Below the pieces are notes generated by a model, which did not search any database, was not told the DNA's origin, and worked only from the letters and a program-made list of their open reading frames with translations. Of a DNA stretch of 64,000 nucleotides, positions 25,101-32,846 are shown one piece after another. The position numbers were made by a program, and so were the translations under genes. The stretch comes from an uncultured Eubacteriales bacterium (GTDB taxonomy: Bacteria > Bacillota > Clostridia > Oscillospirales > Acutalibacteraceae): positions 56,145 through 120,144 of the forward strand of contig CAKTEU010000002.1 in the NCBI GenBank assembly GCA_934552855.1, written 5' to 3'. Within the stretch, counting starts at the first letter, position 1; the number at the start of each line of letters is the position of its first letter.

Positions 25101-25535
25101 ATTCAGGTTACCGAAACTTTTGACGGCGAATCATATCAGCTTCTCAACGCCGAAAGAGGCAATTATAAAAACGCACTTTTTGATATAACAACCGTTGTTG
25201 ACGGCAAAAAGGTTCAGCCGAACGGTTCTGTTTGGGTCAAAATTCCGCTCCCCAAAGGATATAATGCAGAAAAAACTTTTGTTTATCACATTACCAACAG
25301 CGGAAAACTTGAAAAAGTTGAAAGCCGTGTTGAGGGCGGATATATCATTTTTGAAACAACGCATTTCAGTTACTATGCAATAGTTGATGAAAGCTCAAGC
25401 GTAAATCCCTCGCAAAGCTGTTCCTGCAATTGCCATAAAAAGGGTATTGTTCACTTCTTCTTTAAAATCGCTCTGTTTTTCCAAAAGATTTTCAAAAAGA
25501 ACAAAACCTGCCTTTGCGGAGTTAATCATTATTAA
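22182..25535 (+). CDS. Secreted BspA-type leucine-rich-repeat surface protein with Cys-rich repeat modules
   Basis: 1117 residues. Signal peptide at 1-29 (cleavage after ASA). Residues about 35-440 are LRR_5/BspA repeats (I-P-x-S-V-x-x-I-G-x-x-A-F pattern). Residues about 525-925 are CxxC-bearing modules of about 35-40 residues (TCSVCxxxETR; CSRCGxEINY) repeated with a 154-residue superperiod. A beta-rich domain follows, then a distinctive tail with CxCxCH, a hydrophobic/Lys helix and CxCGxxHY at the end. The LRR part is richer in ATA/TTA codons than the modules and neighbours, suggesting a mosaic origin. Probable adhesin or binding protein. Confidence 0.88.
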   Translation: MKKSIEKTVSLLLAVIMLVCAVPFAASASDQYTEGCFTFIVNGWNEAEILDCDESVSGALIIPATLGGYPVTSILHGAFQICDSITSITIPKSVKNMINNPFAGCISLEEIIVEEGNEDYCLIDGVLFEIDEVGSIILKCYPAAKKGQIYNIPNNTFAVGDEAFVCCRELKTVTFPKEKVLIGDAVFSSSSIETIAWPENIPNIGRGVFSSCQSLKNVTIPEGVTDLGEAAFYGCTSLESIKLPNSLTSIGRYAFAFCTVLKTIDIPNSVTTIGESAFGYCFKLGNVSFGNNVEKIDNSAFAFSGIESVNIPGTVKSIEDGSFSYTGQLKNVTLSEGIEEIGKGAFTFSAYDSINIPSSVKSIGASAFSCCWNLKSIDVNPDNTNYCAIDGVLFDKDVSSLNSYPTGKEDTFYKVPDSVTSFIDVNVANNLKQIMFPKNVKLYETITTDKGTSEMAGAMFGISIIPFSFTGTTMDEFTDYASVYQQLSFNAIENFTVYGYAGTDAEKYANENNFTFVDLSGEHTHSFSEWTVTTEPTCTTEGEETRTCSVCNVTETRDVAALEHDYKHITKSATCKETGFEKDVCSRCGDEINYNELPLAPHTFSAWTVTTEPTCTAEGEETRTCSVCGLAETRKLEKIDHVLVPITVPSTCKVQGVSYEACDMCGETFNYTVLPLAPHTFGNWTVTKEAKCETAGEETRTCSVCNVTETRDVAALGHDYKHITKSATCKETGFEKDVCSRCGNEINYNELPLAPHTFSAWTVTTEPTCTAEGEETRTCSGCGLAETRKLEKINHVLVPITVPSTCKVQGVSYEACDMCGETFNYTVLPFAPHTFGEWTVTKEAKCETAGEETRTCSVCNVTETRDVAALGHDYKHITKSATCKETGFEKDVCSRCGNEINYNELPLAPHTFGEWITTKEASVFESGEKVRICSVCSFEEKETIEKIKAEEVNDEKTGISVICPDGSYDGKVEIQVTETFDGESYQLLNAERGNYKNALFDITTVVDGKKVQPNGSVWVKIPLPKGYNAEKTFVYHITNSGKLEKVESRVEGGYIIFETTHFSYYAIVDESSSVNPSQSCSCNCHKKGIVHFFFKIALFFQKIFKKNKTCLCGVNHY
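23757..24930 (+). repeat. 462-bp direct repeats encoding the CxxC modules
   Basis: The segment starting AGCACATTACAAAGAG recurs at 23881, 24343 and 24805, exactly 462 bp apart, with near-identical DNA in between. Each superunit encodes four related CxxC modules; about two and a half superunits are present. Confidence 0.93.
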
Positions 25536-25546
25536 TTAGACCCATG

Positions 25547-25577
25547 GGGCAACTGATGTATTTCGGTTGCCCTTTTT
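25547..25577 (+). terminator. Terminator after the LRR protein
   Basis: Stem GGGCAAC / GTTGCCC followed by five T residues. Confidence 0.85.
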
Positions 25578-25681
25578 GTCACATTGCACAGCAAATAAAA
25601 GCAGATAATGTATAAACTGCCAAAAACATGGTGCCTTTTTAGCAGTGTTTTTATCGCAATTGCCGTTTTTCAAAAAAACCG

Positions 25682-25710
25682 TTGACAAAATCAAAAACGG
25701 GGGTTATAAT
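25682..25710 (+). promoter_or_regulatory. Promoter of the lysine-riboswitch operon
   Basis: Perfect consensus: TTGACA, 17-bp spacer, TATAAT. The aptamer begins about 20 bp after the -10. Confidence 0.9.
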
Positions 25711-25729
25711 CAAGACAAATTTAAGACAG

Positions 25730-25980
25730 CACCTGATAGAGGATGCGGAAGAAAAGAGTAACTCAAAACAACGCCGGCAAGCGGTCTTGAGAGAAAGGTG
25801 ATTCCGCCGAAGCTTGTGCCCGGTTGCCGCCGTGCAGTTTGCTGGGGCTGCGTTTAACAGACGCAGAACTGTCATATAGTTTCTATATGGAGAGCTATCA
25901 TCGGATATATTTTCGCTATTTTTATATAACGATTTTAAAGCCTGTGATACCTCGAAAAGGTGCACAGGCTTAATTTTTAT
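25730..25980 (+). ncRNA. Lysine riboswitch (L box) with transcription terminator
   Basis: Aptamer about 25730-25902. Landmarks in order: GATAGAGGATGCGG, AAGAGTAACTC, GAGAGAAAGGTGA, CCGCCGAAGC, TTTGCTGGGGC, AGAACTGTCA, and closing strand GCTATC that pairs with GATAG to form P1. These are the conserved L-box segments. The expression platform is the stem AAGCCTGTG / CACAGGCTT (25938-25971) followed by AATTTTTAT. High lysine should therefore stop transcription before the ABC transporter. This accounts for most of the 490-bp gap before the binding-protein gene. Confidence 0.95.
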
Positions 25981-26028
25981 CCCCATTGGGCTTAAAGCCC
26001 GAAAAATTTTGAACAGGAGTTGTTTATC

Positions 26029-26952
26029 ATGAGAAACGTAAGAAGAGTTTTAGCAGTAGTTTTGGCCGTTGTTCTTTGCGCAGCTTGCTTCACAGCCTGC
26101 GGAAACGGCGGTAACGACGACACAACCGCATCGTCAGGTGCAAACACAGATGTAACCGGTATTGCAGCCGCAAAATCAATCGCAGACCTCAAGGGCATGA
26201 AGATTGCCGCACAGACCGGTACTTTCCATGCAGACGCACTTGCTCAGATTCCGGATGTTAACAGCAGCACACTTCCCGACTTTACCGAACTTCTTAACGC
26301 TGTTAAGAGCGGAACAATCGACGGTTACATTGCCGAAGAGCCGACTGCAATTTCTGCTTGCAGAATGAACAGCGATCTCGATTATCTCCACCTCAAGAAT
26401 AACGATACCGGCTTCACTGCAACCGCAGCAGATGTCGGAATTGCAATCGGTCTTAAGAAAGGTTCAGACCTTCTTGACAAGATGAACGAAGTTATCGCAG
26501 GCATCACCGAAGAGCAGAAGGAACAGCTCATGGAACAGATTATCGCAGTTAAGGCCGGCGACACCGTTGAAAAGTTCGCCCTTGAAAGCGAAGAACCCGC
26601 AAACCCGACCGGAACTCTTAAGGTTGCAATGGAATGCGCTTATGAGCCATATAACTGGACCGAAACTTCTTCCGATACACGTACGCTCGGTGCCGTTGCA
26701 ATCAGCGGCGAAGGCAAGGAAGGTCAGTATGCAAACGGTTACGACGTTCAGGTTGCAAAGTATGTTGCAAACAAACTTGGTCTTAAGCTTGAAGTTTACT
26801 CCTACGATTGGGATTCACTCATTCCGGCACTTAATTCCGGTGCAGTTGACGCAATCGTTGCAGGTATGAGCCCGACAGCAGAACGTAAGGAACAGATTGA
26901 CTTTACCGAAACCTACTATGAATCAAACCTTGTTGTAATTTTCAAGAAATAA
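26029..26952 (+). CDS. Lysine ABC transporter substrate-binding lipoprotein, apparently circularly permuted
   Basis: 307 residues; lipobox FTAC puts the lipid-modified Cys at 24. The mature part has the two lobes of the SBP_bac_3 amino-acid-binding family in reverse order. Residues about 49-185 correspond to the usual C-terminal segment (IADLKGMKIAAQTGTFH, GTIDGYIAEEP, helix at the end). Residues about 196-307 correspond to the usual N-terminal segment (GTLKVAMECAYEPYNW, GYDVQVAKYVANKL, DWDSLIPALNSG, AGMSPTAERKEQIDF). A short Pro/Glu linker joins them. ATG at 26029 chosen for AGGAG 9 bp upstream. Lysine specificity is inferred from the riboswitch. Confidence 0.9.
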   Translation: MRNVRRVLAVVLAVVLCAACFTACGNGGNDDTTASSGANTDVTGIAAAKSIADLKGMKIAAQTGTFHADALAQIPDVNSSTLPDFTELLNAVKSGTIDGYIAEEPTAISACRMNSDLDYLHLKNNDTGFTATAADVGIAIGLKKGSDLLDKMNEVIAGITEEQKEQLMEQIIAVKAGDTVEKFALESEEPANPTGTLKVAMECAYEPYNWTETSSDTRTLGAVAISGEGKEGQYANGYDVQVAKYVANKLGLKLEVYSYDWDSLIPALNSGAVDAIVAGMSPTAERKEQIDFTETYYESNLVVIFKK

Positions 26953-27038
26953 TCACTTTGACTTAACACTTTTTCGGCAAGCGGTCCTTTGCGGCTGCTT
27001 GCCGAAGCAAAAAATAACTAAAGTTTGGCGGAAATGAT

Positions 27039-27803
27039 ATGAGTTTTCTTCAGGATGTTTTTAATATCGCAGCAAAATATTATCCACAGCTCCTCAAGGG
27101 AGTGGGCAACACAATGCTCCTTGCTCTCACGGGTACAATTATCGGTCTTGTTATCGGTCTTCTTACGGGTGTAATCCGCACTGCGCCGATGTCAAAAAAT
27201 CCGGTTCTTCGTGTTCTTCATAAGATTCTCAATGCAATCATTGCGGTCTATGTTGAAATTTTCAGAGGAACTCCGATGATGGTTCAGTCAATGGTTATTT
27301 ATTGGGGCTATGCTTTTGCAACGGGCGGAAAAACGCTTGCGCTTATTCCTTCCGGTATCCTCATTGTTTCAATCAACACCGGTGCCTATATGGCAGAAAT
27401 TGTCCGCGGCGGAATCATTTCAATTGACAAGGGTCAGTTTGAAGGTGCAATGAGTATCGGTATGACTCATTCGCAAACGATGTTTAAAGTCATCATTCCG
27501 CAGGTTATGCGTAACATTCTTCCCTCTGTCAGCAACGAGTTCGTTATCAATATTAAGGACACCTCGGTGCTTAACGTTATCGGCGTTACGGAACTTTATT
27601 ACTTTGCAGGAATCATCAAAAGGCAGACGTTTGAAACGTTCCAGACCTATCTTATTATCTGTGTTCTTTATTTCATTCTGACGTTTACAATCACAAGACT
27701 TCTTCGCTTTGCGGAAAAGAAGCTTGACGGAAAAGAAAACTATACCGTTTTCGGTTCGCAATCCGATCCGAAGGCAGAAATTCATATTGAAAAGGAGGCG
27801 TAA
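27039..27803 (+). CDS. Amino acid ABC transporter permease (HisM/GlnP type)
   Basis: 254 residues, about five to six membrane helices. YYPQLLKGVGNTMLLAL opens the domain, VEIFRGTPMMVQ follows near residue 80, and the EAA loop for ATPase contact reads GQFEGAMSIGMTHSQTMFKVIIPQ. It is one of a typical polar-amino-acid importer set; the single permease implies a homodimer. 86 bp after the binding protein and 2 bp before the ATPase, inside the lysine-riboswitch operon. Confidence 0.94.
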   Translation: MSFLQDVFNIAAKYYPQLLKGVGNTMLLALTGTIIGLVIGLLTGVIRTAPMSKNPVLRVLHKILNAIIAVYVEIFRGTPMMVQSMVIYWGYAFATGGKTLALIPSGILIVSINTGAYMAEIVRGGIISIDKGQFEGAMSIGMTHSQTMFKVIIPQVMRNILPSVSNEFVINIKDTSVLNVIGVTELYYFAGIIKRQTFETFQTYLIICVLYFILTFTITRLLRFAEKKLDGKENYTVFGSQSDPKAEIHIEKEA

Positions 27804-27805
27804 TC

Positions 27806-28546
27806 ATGGCTGAAAAAGTTATTGAACTCATCGGACTTGAAAAGCAGTTCGGCGAACACAGCGTTCTTAAGGGAATCAACCTCAGCGTTGAAAAGGGCGA
27901 GGTACTCAGCATCATAGGCGCTTCCGGCTCGGGAAAAAGCACAATGCTTCGCTGCATCAACCTTCTTGAAACACCTACAAACGGAAAGGTGCTTTATCAC
28001 GGAAAGGACATCATTGCCGGTGACATCAAGCTTTCGGAATACAGAGCAAAGGTTGGAATGGTTTTTCAGTCGTTCAACCTTTTCAACAATATGACTGCTC
28101 TTGAAAACTGCATCACCGGTCAGATTTCGGTTCTTAAAAGGAATCGCAAAGAAGCTAAAGAAATTGCGATGAAATATCTTGAAAAAGTCGGAATGGCTCC
28201 GTATATCGAAGCTAAGCCCTCTCAGCTTTCCGGCGGACAAAAGCAGCGTGTTGCAATTGCCCGTGCGCTTGCAATGGAACCTGAAGTTCTTCTTTTTGAC
28301 GAACCCACAAGTGCGCTTGACCCGCAAATGGTCGGCGAAGTTCTTGAGGTTATGCGAAAGCTTGCAAAAGAAGGACTCACAATGATTGTTGTTACTCATG
28401 AGATGGCGTTTGCAAGGGATGTTTCTTCAAACGTTGTTTTCATGGCTGACGGCGTGATTTGTGAAGAAGGTGCGCCGAAGGAAATTTTTGAAAATCCGCA
28501 AAACCAAAAAACAAGGGAGTTCCTTTCACGCTTCCTTGCAAAATAA
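27806..28546 (+). CDS. Amino acid ABC transporter ATP-binding protein (GlnQ/HisP type)
   Basis: 246 residues. Walker A GASGSGKST, Q-loop VFQSFNLFNNMTALEN, signature LSGGQKQRVAIARALAM, Walker B VLLFDEPTSALDP and switch VTHEM are all intact. It energises lysine import with the preceding permease. Follows it by 2 bp; RBS AAAGGAGG. The operon closes with a strong terminator. Confidence 0.97.
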   Translation: MAEKVIELIGLEKQFGEHSVLKGINLSVEKGEVLSIIGASGSGKSTMLRCINLLETPTNGKVLYHGKDIIAGDIKLSEYRAKVGMVFQSFNLFNNMTALENCITGQISVLKRNRKEAKEIAMKYLEKVGMAPYIEAKPSQLSGGQKQRVAIARALAMEPEVLLFDEPTSALDPQMVGEVLEVMRKLAKEGLTMIVVTHEMAFARDVSSNVVFMADGVICEEGAPKEIFENPQNQKTREFLSRFLAK

Positions 28547-28556
28547 AAATGTATAT

Positions 28557-28592
28557 CTGCCGTTTCGTACACTTACCGAGACGGCAGTTTTT
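28557..28592 (+). terminator. Terminator of the lysine transporter operon
   Basis: Stem CTGCCGTTTCG / CGAGACGGCAG followed by TTTTT. Confidence 0.9.
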
Positions 28593-28692
28593 CTTCTTGA
28601 ATTTTTTGAAAAGATATAGTATACTGAAACTCGTCATATACCGCTTTGTAAAAAACCAAATGACAATAAAGCATTGATTTTTAGGAGACAAA

Positions 28693-31338
28693 ATGGCTAT
28701 TGAAATTACAAAAAACAGCATTAAAATCGAAAACAGCTTTCTTTCAAAAGAGCTTTTTCTCAAGGGCTCAAGCATAGCCTCGTCGGCATTTTTGAACAAA
28801 CTTACCGGCGAAAGCTTTGTTCCGGCACAGGGGAGCGAAGAATTTAAAATCCGCTTTCTTTCGCTTTTCGGCGGAGAATTTGTTTCGGCAAGCGACCTTA
28901 AAATTCAAAAAGCGTACGGCGAAAAAACCGAAACAGGCGAAAGACTGAAAATTGAATTTAAGGCGTTCAAAATGAAAGGCGGAAAAATTTCTCTCACCCT
29001 TGTTTTTGAACTTGGTATGCTTGATAAATTCATCAAAAAATATCTTGTTTTTTCCTGCCTTGATAAGGATTGCAAGGCGGTTATTGACTATGTTGATTTT
29101 GAACCGCTTGTTGTTCCCGATGTTTCAAAGGCAAGTTTCCTTCCGAAACAGGGAAAAAGCCATATGAACGCTTTTGCGCTTTCGCTCGGTCAGCCGGTCT
29201 TTTACGGAAGTTTCTGTTTTGGCTGTGAGTTCCCCGGAACGGAGAATAATTTTGAAAACGGTGCAACTTTCGTCCGCTGGTACAGCGGAAAGCCGCTCGT
29301 GTTGCTTCTCAAAAAAAGCGAGTATACAACTTATAAATCCGTTTGTGTTGCCTGCACCGGCAGCGACGACGTGAGAAGAAAAACGTCTTTTTATGAGTAT
29401 ATCCATAAAATTGCACGTCCGCTCAGGTTCAGAACACAGTATAATTCATGGTATGACCATATGCTGAAAATCAGCGCAGAAAATATTGAAGGTTCGTTCC
29501 TTGAAGTTGAAAAGGGGCTCACCTCAGTCGGTTCAAGGCCGCTTGATTGCTTTGTTGTTGATGACGGTTGGAACGATTACTCAAAGAATTTTTGGTGCTT
29601 TAATGATAAATTTCCAAACGAGCTTTATCCTTCTGCCGCACTTGCACGCTCTTTTGGCTCTTCTTTCGGACTTTGGCTCGGCCCGAGGGGCGGTTACACA
29701 CTTGACACAATAAAATTTGCAAAGCACATTGAAAACAGCGGCAACGGTTTTGTCAACCGTCGGGCAAGGGATATTTGTGTTGCAAGCGAAAAATATATTG
29801 AAAAGCTTTCCTCTCTCATGATTGATTACGAAACACGGTTCGGACTTTCCTATTGGAAGCTTGACGGCTTTGCAAACAGACCTTGCCGCAACAAAGACCA
29901 CGATCACATGGTTGGCGGAAAGAATGATATGTATTATTACAGCGAACTTTGGGAAAGGTGGATTGCCGTATTCTCTGCGCTTGTTAAAAACGCAAAGGAA
30001 GACCTTTTCATTAATCTTACCTGCTACGCACCGCCGAGTCCGTGGTTCTTGCAGTGGGTCAACACTGTTTGGATGCAAAACAGCGGCGATATCGGATTCA
30101 TTAACAGATCGCCTGAGGGAAAAAGGCTTTCTGCGCCGCAAAAGGATCAGGCTCTCACTTATCGTGACAATATGTATTATGACTTTTATCGTGAAAGGGG
30201 CTTTTGCTTCCCGCCGTCAAATATGTATAATCACGACCCGATTTACGGAAACGAAGCAAAAATCAGCATGACCGATGATCAGTTCAGGGAGTATCTTTTT
30301 ACAAACGCAATGCGCGGCACAGAGTTTTGGGAGCTTTATTACAGCTTCAACATGATGAATGAAAACAAGTGGCGCATAAACAATGCCGCAGTAAGTTTTG
30401 CCCGTGAAAATCTTCGGCTCCTTTCCCGCTGCGTGCTTTTCGGCGGAAAGCCGTCGCTGCTTCAGGTTTACGGTTTCGGCTGCTTTGACGGAAACGAAGG
30501 AATCGTTATGCTCCGCAACCCCGGAACGGCAAGCGTGGAATATACGCTTCGCCTTGACCATATCTGCTCGGCGGACGAAAGGCTTGCTTCTGCTGCAGTT
30601 ACAACGGTTCTTCCTTATTCAAAGGACGGCGAAAACGGTGCATACGGTTTTGGCGATACGCTCAGCCTTACGCTTTCTCCGTTTGAAACAAGGATTCTTC
30701 ATTTTGGAAAGCGCAAAATGCCGCTTTCGGTCGTTTACTGCAAAGCAAAGAGTGAAAAAAACCTTGAGGTGATGTTTAACCAAACCGTTATTGCGGATGA
30801 GATTGCTTGCGGCGAAAACAAAATCACTTCATCAAAGCTCCTTGCGGATTACAGGAGTGTGCTTGTTACTTTTGAAAAACCGTTTGAAGAAAAAAATGTC
30901 TATACGCTTTCAAGCGTTTCGGATATACTTAAAAACAAATCCGATGTTTCGGTTGCTTTTACATACTTCGAGGACGGCATAATAAATAAAAAGCCCATTA
31001 CCGGAAAGGCCGATTTTTCGGTGAGAGTGACTCTTGACGATGAAGGTGATAAGACTCTTTATGCGCAGGGCGATGAATTGAAACTTTCGGTTGAAAACGG
31101 ATTTACGTATTTTAAAGTCGGAAACAAAGTGCTTGTTTCTTCAAAGAATATTCACGATGTTGTTCAAATTTGCGCCGTGAGAGAACGAAACGGCGTTATG
31201 AAACTATATTTCAACCAAAGGCCGGAAAGTGCGCTTATCCCTGACGGAGTTTTTGAGCTTAAAGGCGAAACGCAAAGTTTTTCAAACGAAGGCAAGGTCA
31301 AACTTTTTGACAATGCGCTGAGCTTTGACAAGGTGTGA
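28693..31338 (+). CDS. GH36-like (clan GH-D) alpha-galactosidase family protein
   Basis: 881 residues, no signal peptide, so intracellular. An N-terminal beta-rich domain (about 1-240) precedes a TIM barrel (about 245-590) that begins RFRTQYNSWYD, includes CFVVDDGWNDY near residue 290, and has SYWKLDGF with Asp391 as candidate nucleophile, followed by NLTCYAPPSPWFLQW. C-terminal beta-sandwich domains follow. This is the layout of alpha-galactosidase-like clan GH-D enzymes; the exact substrate is uncertain. Single gene with RBS TAGGAG and own terminator. No sugar transporter is adjacent. Confidence 0.75.
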   Translation: MAIEITKNSIKIENSFLSKELFLKGSSIASSAFLNKLTGESFVPAQGSEEFKIRFLSLFGGEFVSASDLKIQKAYGEKTETGERLKIEFKAFKMKGGKISLTLVFELGMLDKFIKKYLVFSCLDKDCKAVIDYVDFEPLVVPDVSKASFLPKQGKSHMNAFALSLGQPVFYGSFCFGCEFPGTENNFENGATFVRWYSGKPLVLLLKKSEYTTYKSVCVACTGSDDVRRKTSFYEYIHKIARPLRFRTQYNSWYDHMLKISAENIEGSFLEVEKGLTSVGSRPLDCFVVDDGWNDYSKNFWCFNDKFPNELYPSAALARSFGSSFGLWLGPRGGYTLDTIKFAKHIENSGNGFVNRRARDICVASEKYIEKLSSLMIDYETRFGLSYWKLDGFANRPCRNKDHDHMVGGKNDMYYYSELWERWIAVFSALVKNAKEDLFINLTCYAPPSPWFLQWVNTVWMQNSGDIGFINRSPEGKRLSAPQKDQALTYRDNMYYDFYRERGFCFPPSNMYNHDPIYGNEAKISMTDDQFREYLFTNAMRGTEFWELYYSFNMMNENKWRINNAAVSFARENLRLLSRCVLFGGKPSLLQVYGFGCFDGNEGIVMLRNPGTASVEYTLRLDHICSADERLASAAVTTVLPYSKDGENGAYGFGDTLSLTLSPFETRILHFGKRKMPLSVVYCKAKSEKNLEVMFNQTVIADEIACGENKITSSKLLADYRSVLVTFEKPFEEKNVYTLSSVSDILKNKSDVSVAFTYFEDGIINKKPITGKADFSVRVTLDDEGDKTLYAQGDELKLSVENGFTYFKVGNKVLVSSKNIHDVVQICAVRERNGVMKLYFNQRPESALIPDGVFELKGETQSFSNEGKVKLFDNALSFDKV

Positions 31339-31348
31339 TTGAAACAAA

Positions 31349-31387
31349 AAAATTGCTGCAGGGGAAAATCCTTTGCAGCAATTTTTG
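31349..31387 (+). terminator. Terminator between the glycosidase and the receiver gene
   Basis: Stem AAAATTGCTGCA / TGCAGCAATTTT with T-run on the plus strand and A-run on the other side, so it may serve both convergent genes. Confidence 0.88.
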
Positions 31388-31397
31388 TTTTTGGCTT

Positions 31398-31814
31398 TTA
31401 TCTGTGAGCAACTGCACGGCGAAAAAGAAAAGGCCCGATTTTTTCTTCTTCGTCGTTGCGCTTTTTTTCACCGGTAATAAAACGATAGTCAACCGGCTTT
31501 AAAAGATATGCGTCTGCACCGGAAAGAAGAACCTTCTTTTCAAAACATCTGCTTTTTAGTGCAGATTTGACAAAAATTTTTGTTCCTCTTTCAGAAAGCC
31601 TTTTTCCAATGGCAGAAAGAAAACCGAAAATGTCAAAATTTTCCATAAAAGCGTCGGTTATAAGAATATCCGGCTGCTCTTTTTCAACAGCTTTTAAAAG
31701 GGCTTTTCCGTTTGAAGGCGAAAGAAAAACGTCATAGCCGTTTTTTCGAAGCACTTTTAAAAGTTCTGAAAGCTTTTCGCTGTGGTCGTTTGTGATAACA
31801 ATTTTTTGGTTCAA
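31398..31814 (-). CDS. Stand-alone response-regulator receiver domain
   Basis: 138 residues from a TTG start; AGGAGG 9 bp upstream decides it, since the in-frame ATG seven codons earlier lies before the ribosome site. The fold is a single CheY-like receiver: KIVITNDHSEKL at the start (acidic pocket partly changed: one of the two usual acidic residues is Asn), phosphoacceptor Asp in ILITDAFM, Lys in LLKPVD. ITDAFM resembles the receiver half of Spo0A, but no DNA-binding domain follows, only a short basic tail. Partner kinase unknown. Confidence 0.75.
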   Translation of the reverse strand: MNQKIVITNDHSEKLSELLKVLRKNGYDVFLSPSNGKALLKAVEKEQPDILITDAFMENFDIFGFLSAIGKRLSERGTKIFVKSALKSRCFEKKVLLSGADAYLLKPVDYRFITGEKKRNDEEEKIGPFLFRRAVAHR

Positions 31815-32110
31815 ACTTTGCTTTCCTCCTCTCATTACCCGGTGTCCGGGCCTTTATACTCGGTAATTGTAGTCCACTAAAAGTAAAAAATGTGTCGATT
31901 CCTGTCAAATGTCAAAATTTTTTATTAAAAGTTTTTTCATTTTTACATATTTGAGTTTTTGCGACGGCAAAAAATTGAAAACAGCCCATTCGGACAGCTT
32001 TACAATATTGACATACAGAAAATTAAATCAACAAAATATATAAAATATAAATTGCCTTTGCCAAAGCGGTTGTCACTAATGATAAAAATTAAAAAAAGAC
32101 AAAGATTTTC

Positions 32111-32197
32111 TTGACAAACACTGCTCAGAAGTGTATCATATACTAAGGTTAGCGAGAGCTAACTGATATTTAACGCTTATGGTTAGCTTGAGCTAAT
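32111..32197 (+). promoter_or_regulatory. feo promoter with two GTTAGC-N4-GCTAAC operators
   Basis: TTGACA (32111-32116), 17-bp spacer, TATCAT (32134-32139). Operator 1 is GTTAGC-GAGA-GCTAAC (32148-32163), covering the probable start site. Operator 2 is GTTAGC-TTGA-GCTAAT (32182-32197). The arrangement fits a metal-dependent repressor of DtxR/IdeR type. The ~270 bp upstream of it (31836-32110) is AT-rich and holds only a possible promoter for the divergent receiver gene. Confidence 0.8.
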
Positions 32198-32224
32198 CAC
32201 AAATCAGAGAAACGGGGGATTGTT

Positions 32225-32437
32225 ATGATGCCTTTGTGTTATGCAGACATCGGAGCGGACAACACGATCAAAAAGATCGGCGGCAGCCCGGAAGTTAAAA
32301 AACACCTTGAAAACCTCGGCTTTGTTGTTGGAGGGAATGTTAAAGTAATTACAACTCTCGGCGGAAATGTCATTGTCAACGTTAAGGAAGCAAGAGTTGC
32401 AATCAGCGAAGAGATGGCAAGAAAAATCATGGTTTAA
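32225..32437 (+). CDS. feoA: Ferrous iron transport protein FeoA (first copy)
   Basis: 70 residues, a small SH3-like protein. The pattern IKKIGGSPEVKKHLENLGFVVG, then V-x-V-I-T-T-L-G-G-N-V and EARVAISEEMARKIMV is that of FeoA. FeoA assists FeoB in Fe(II) uptake, probably from the cytoplasmic side. First gene after the operator-bearing promoter, with GGGGGA upstream. The ATG at 32225 is followed at once by a second ATG; either could be used. Confidence 0.92.
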   Translation: MMPLCYADIGADNTIKKIGGSPEVKKHLENLGFVVGGNVKVITTLGGNVIVNVKEARVAISEEMARKIMV

Positions 32438-32519
32438 TGCCGTGAACTTTTAAAGTTAACCCTGACTGCTCCGAAAGGACGGTCTTATCAGAATAAACAA
32501 ACAAGGAGGATAAAGATTT

Positions 32520-32741
32520 ATGAAAACTCTCAGAGAAGTCAAAGTCGGCGAAACCGTAAAAGTTAAAAAGCTTCACGGTGAAGGTGCCGTAAAACGCCGT
32601 ATTATGGACATGGGAATCACAAAGGGAACCGAAGTTTTCGTCCGCAAGGTTGCACCCCTCGGCGACCCGATTGAGGTCACTGTCAGAGGCTATGAACTTT
32701 CGCTTCGAAAAGCGGACACCGAAATGATTGAAGTTGAATAA
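32520..32741 (+). CDS. feoA: Ferrous iron transport protein FeoA (second copy)
   Basis: 73 residues. LREVKVGETVKVKKLHGEG, RRIMDMGITKGTEVFVRK and DPIEVTVRGYELSLRKADTEMIEV are FeoA landmarks. It differs clearly from the first copy, which fits the common two-FeoA arrangement of Clostridia. RBS AGGAGG. 105 bp before feoB, with two more operator-like repeats in between, so feoB may have its own promoter or internal regulation. Confidence 0.94.
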   Translation: MKTLREVKVGETVKVKKLHGEGAVKRRIMDMGITKGTEVFVRKVAPLGDPIEVTVRGYELSLRKADTEMIEVE

Positions 32742-32757
32742 TTTTTTTTGCACCGCT

Positions 32758-32787
32758 GTTAGCAACGGCTAATTAGTCTGCGCTAAT
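32758..32787 (+). promoter_or_regulatory. Overlapping GTTAGC-type operators between feoA and feoB
   Basis: GTTAGC-AACG-GCTAAT (32758-32773) overlaps ATTAGT-CTGC-GCTAAT (32772-32787). Same inverted-repeat family as at 32148. No good -35/-10 pair was found beside it. Confidence 0.65.
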
Positions 32788-32846
32788 TAGAAAAGTTGAT
32801 TTAAAATAAGCTTCGCTTCACCGAAGCGGAAAGAGAGGAATATGTC

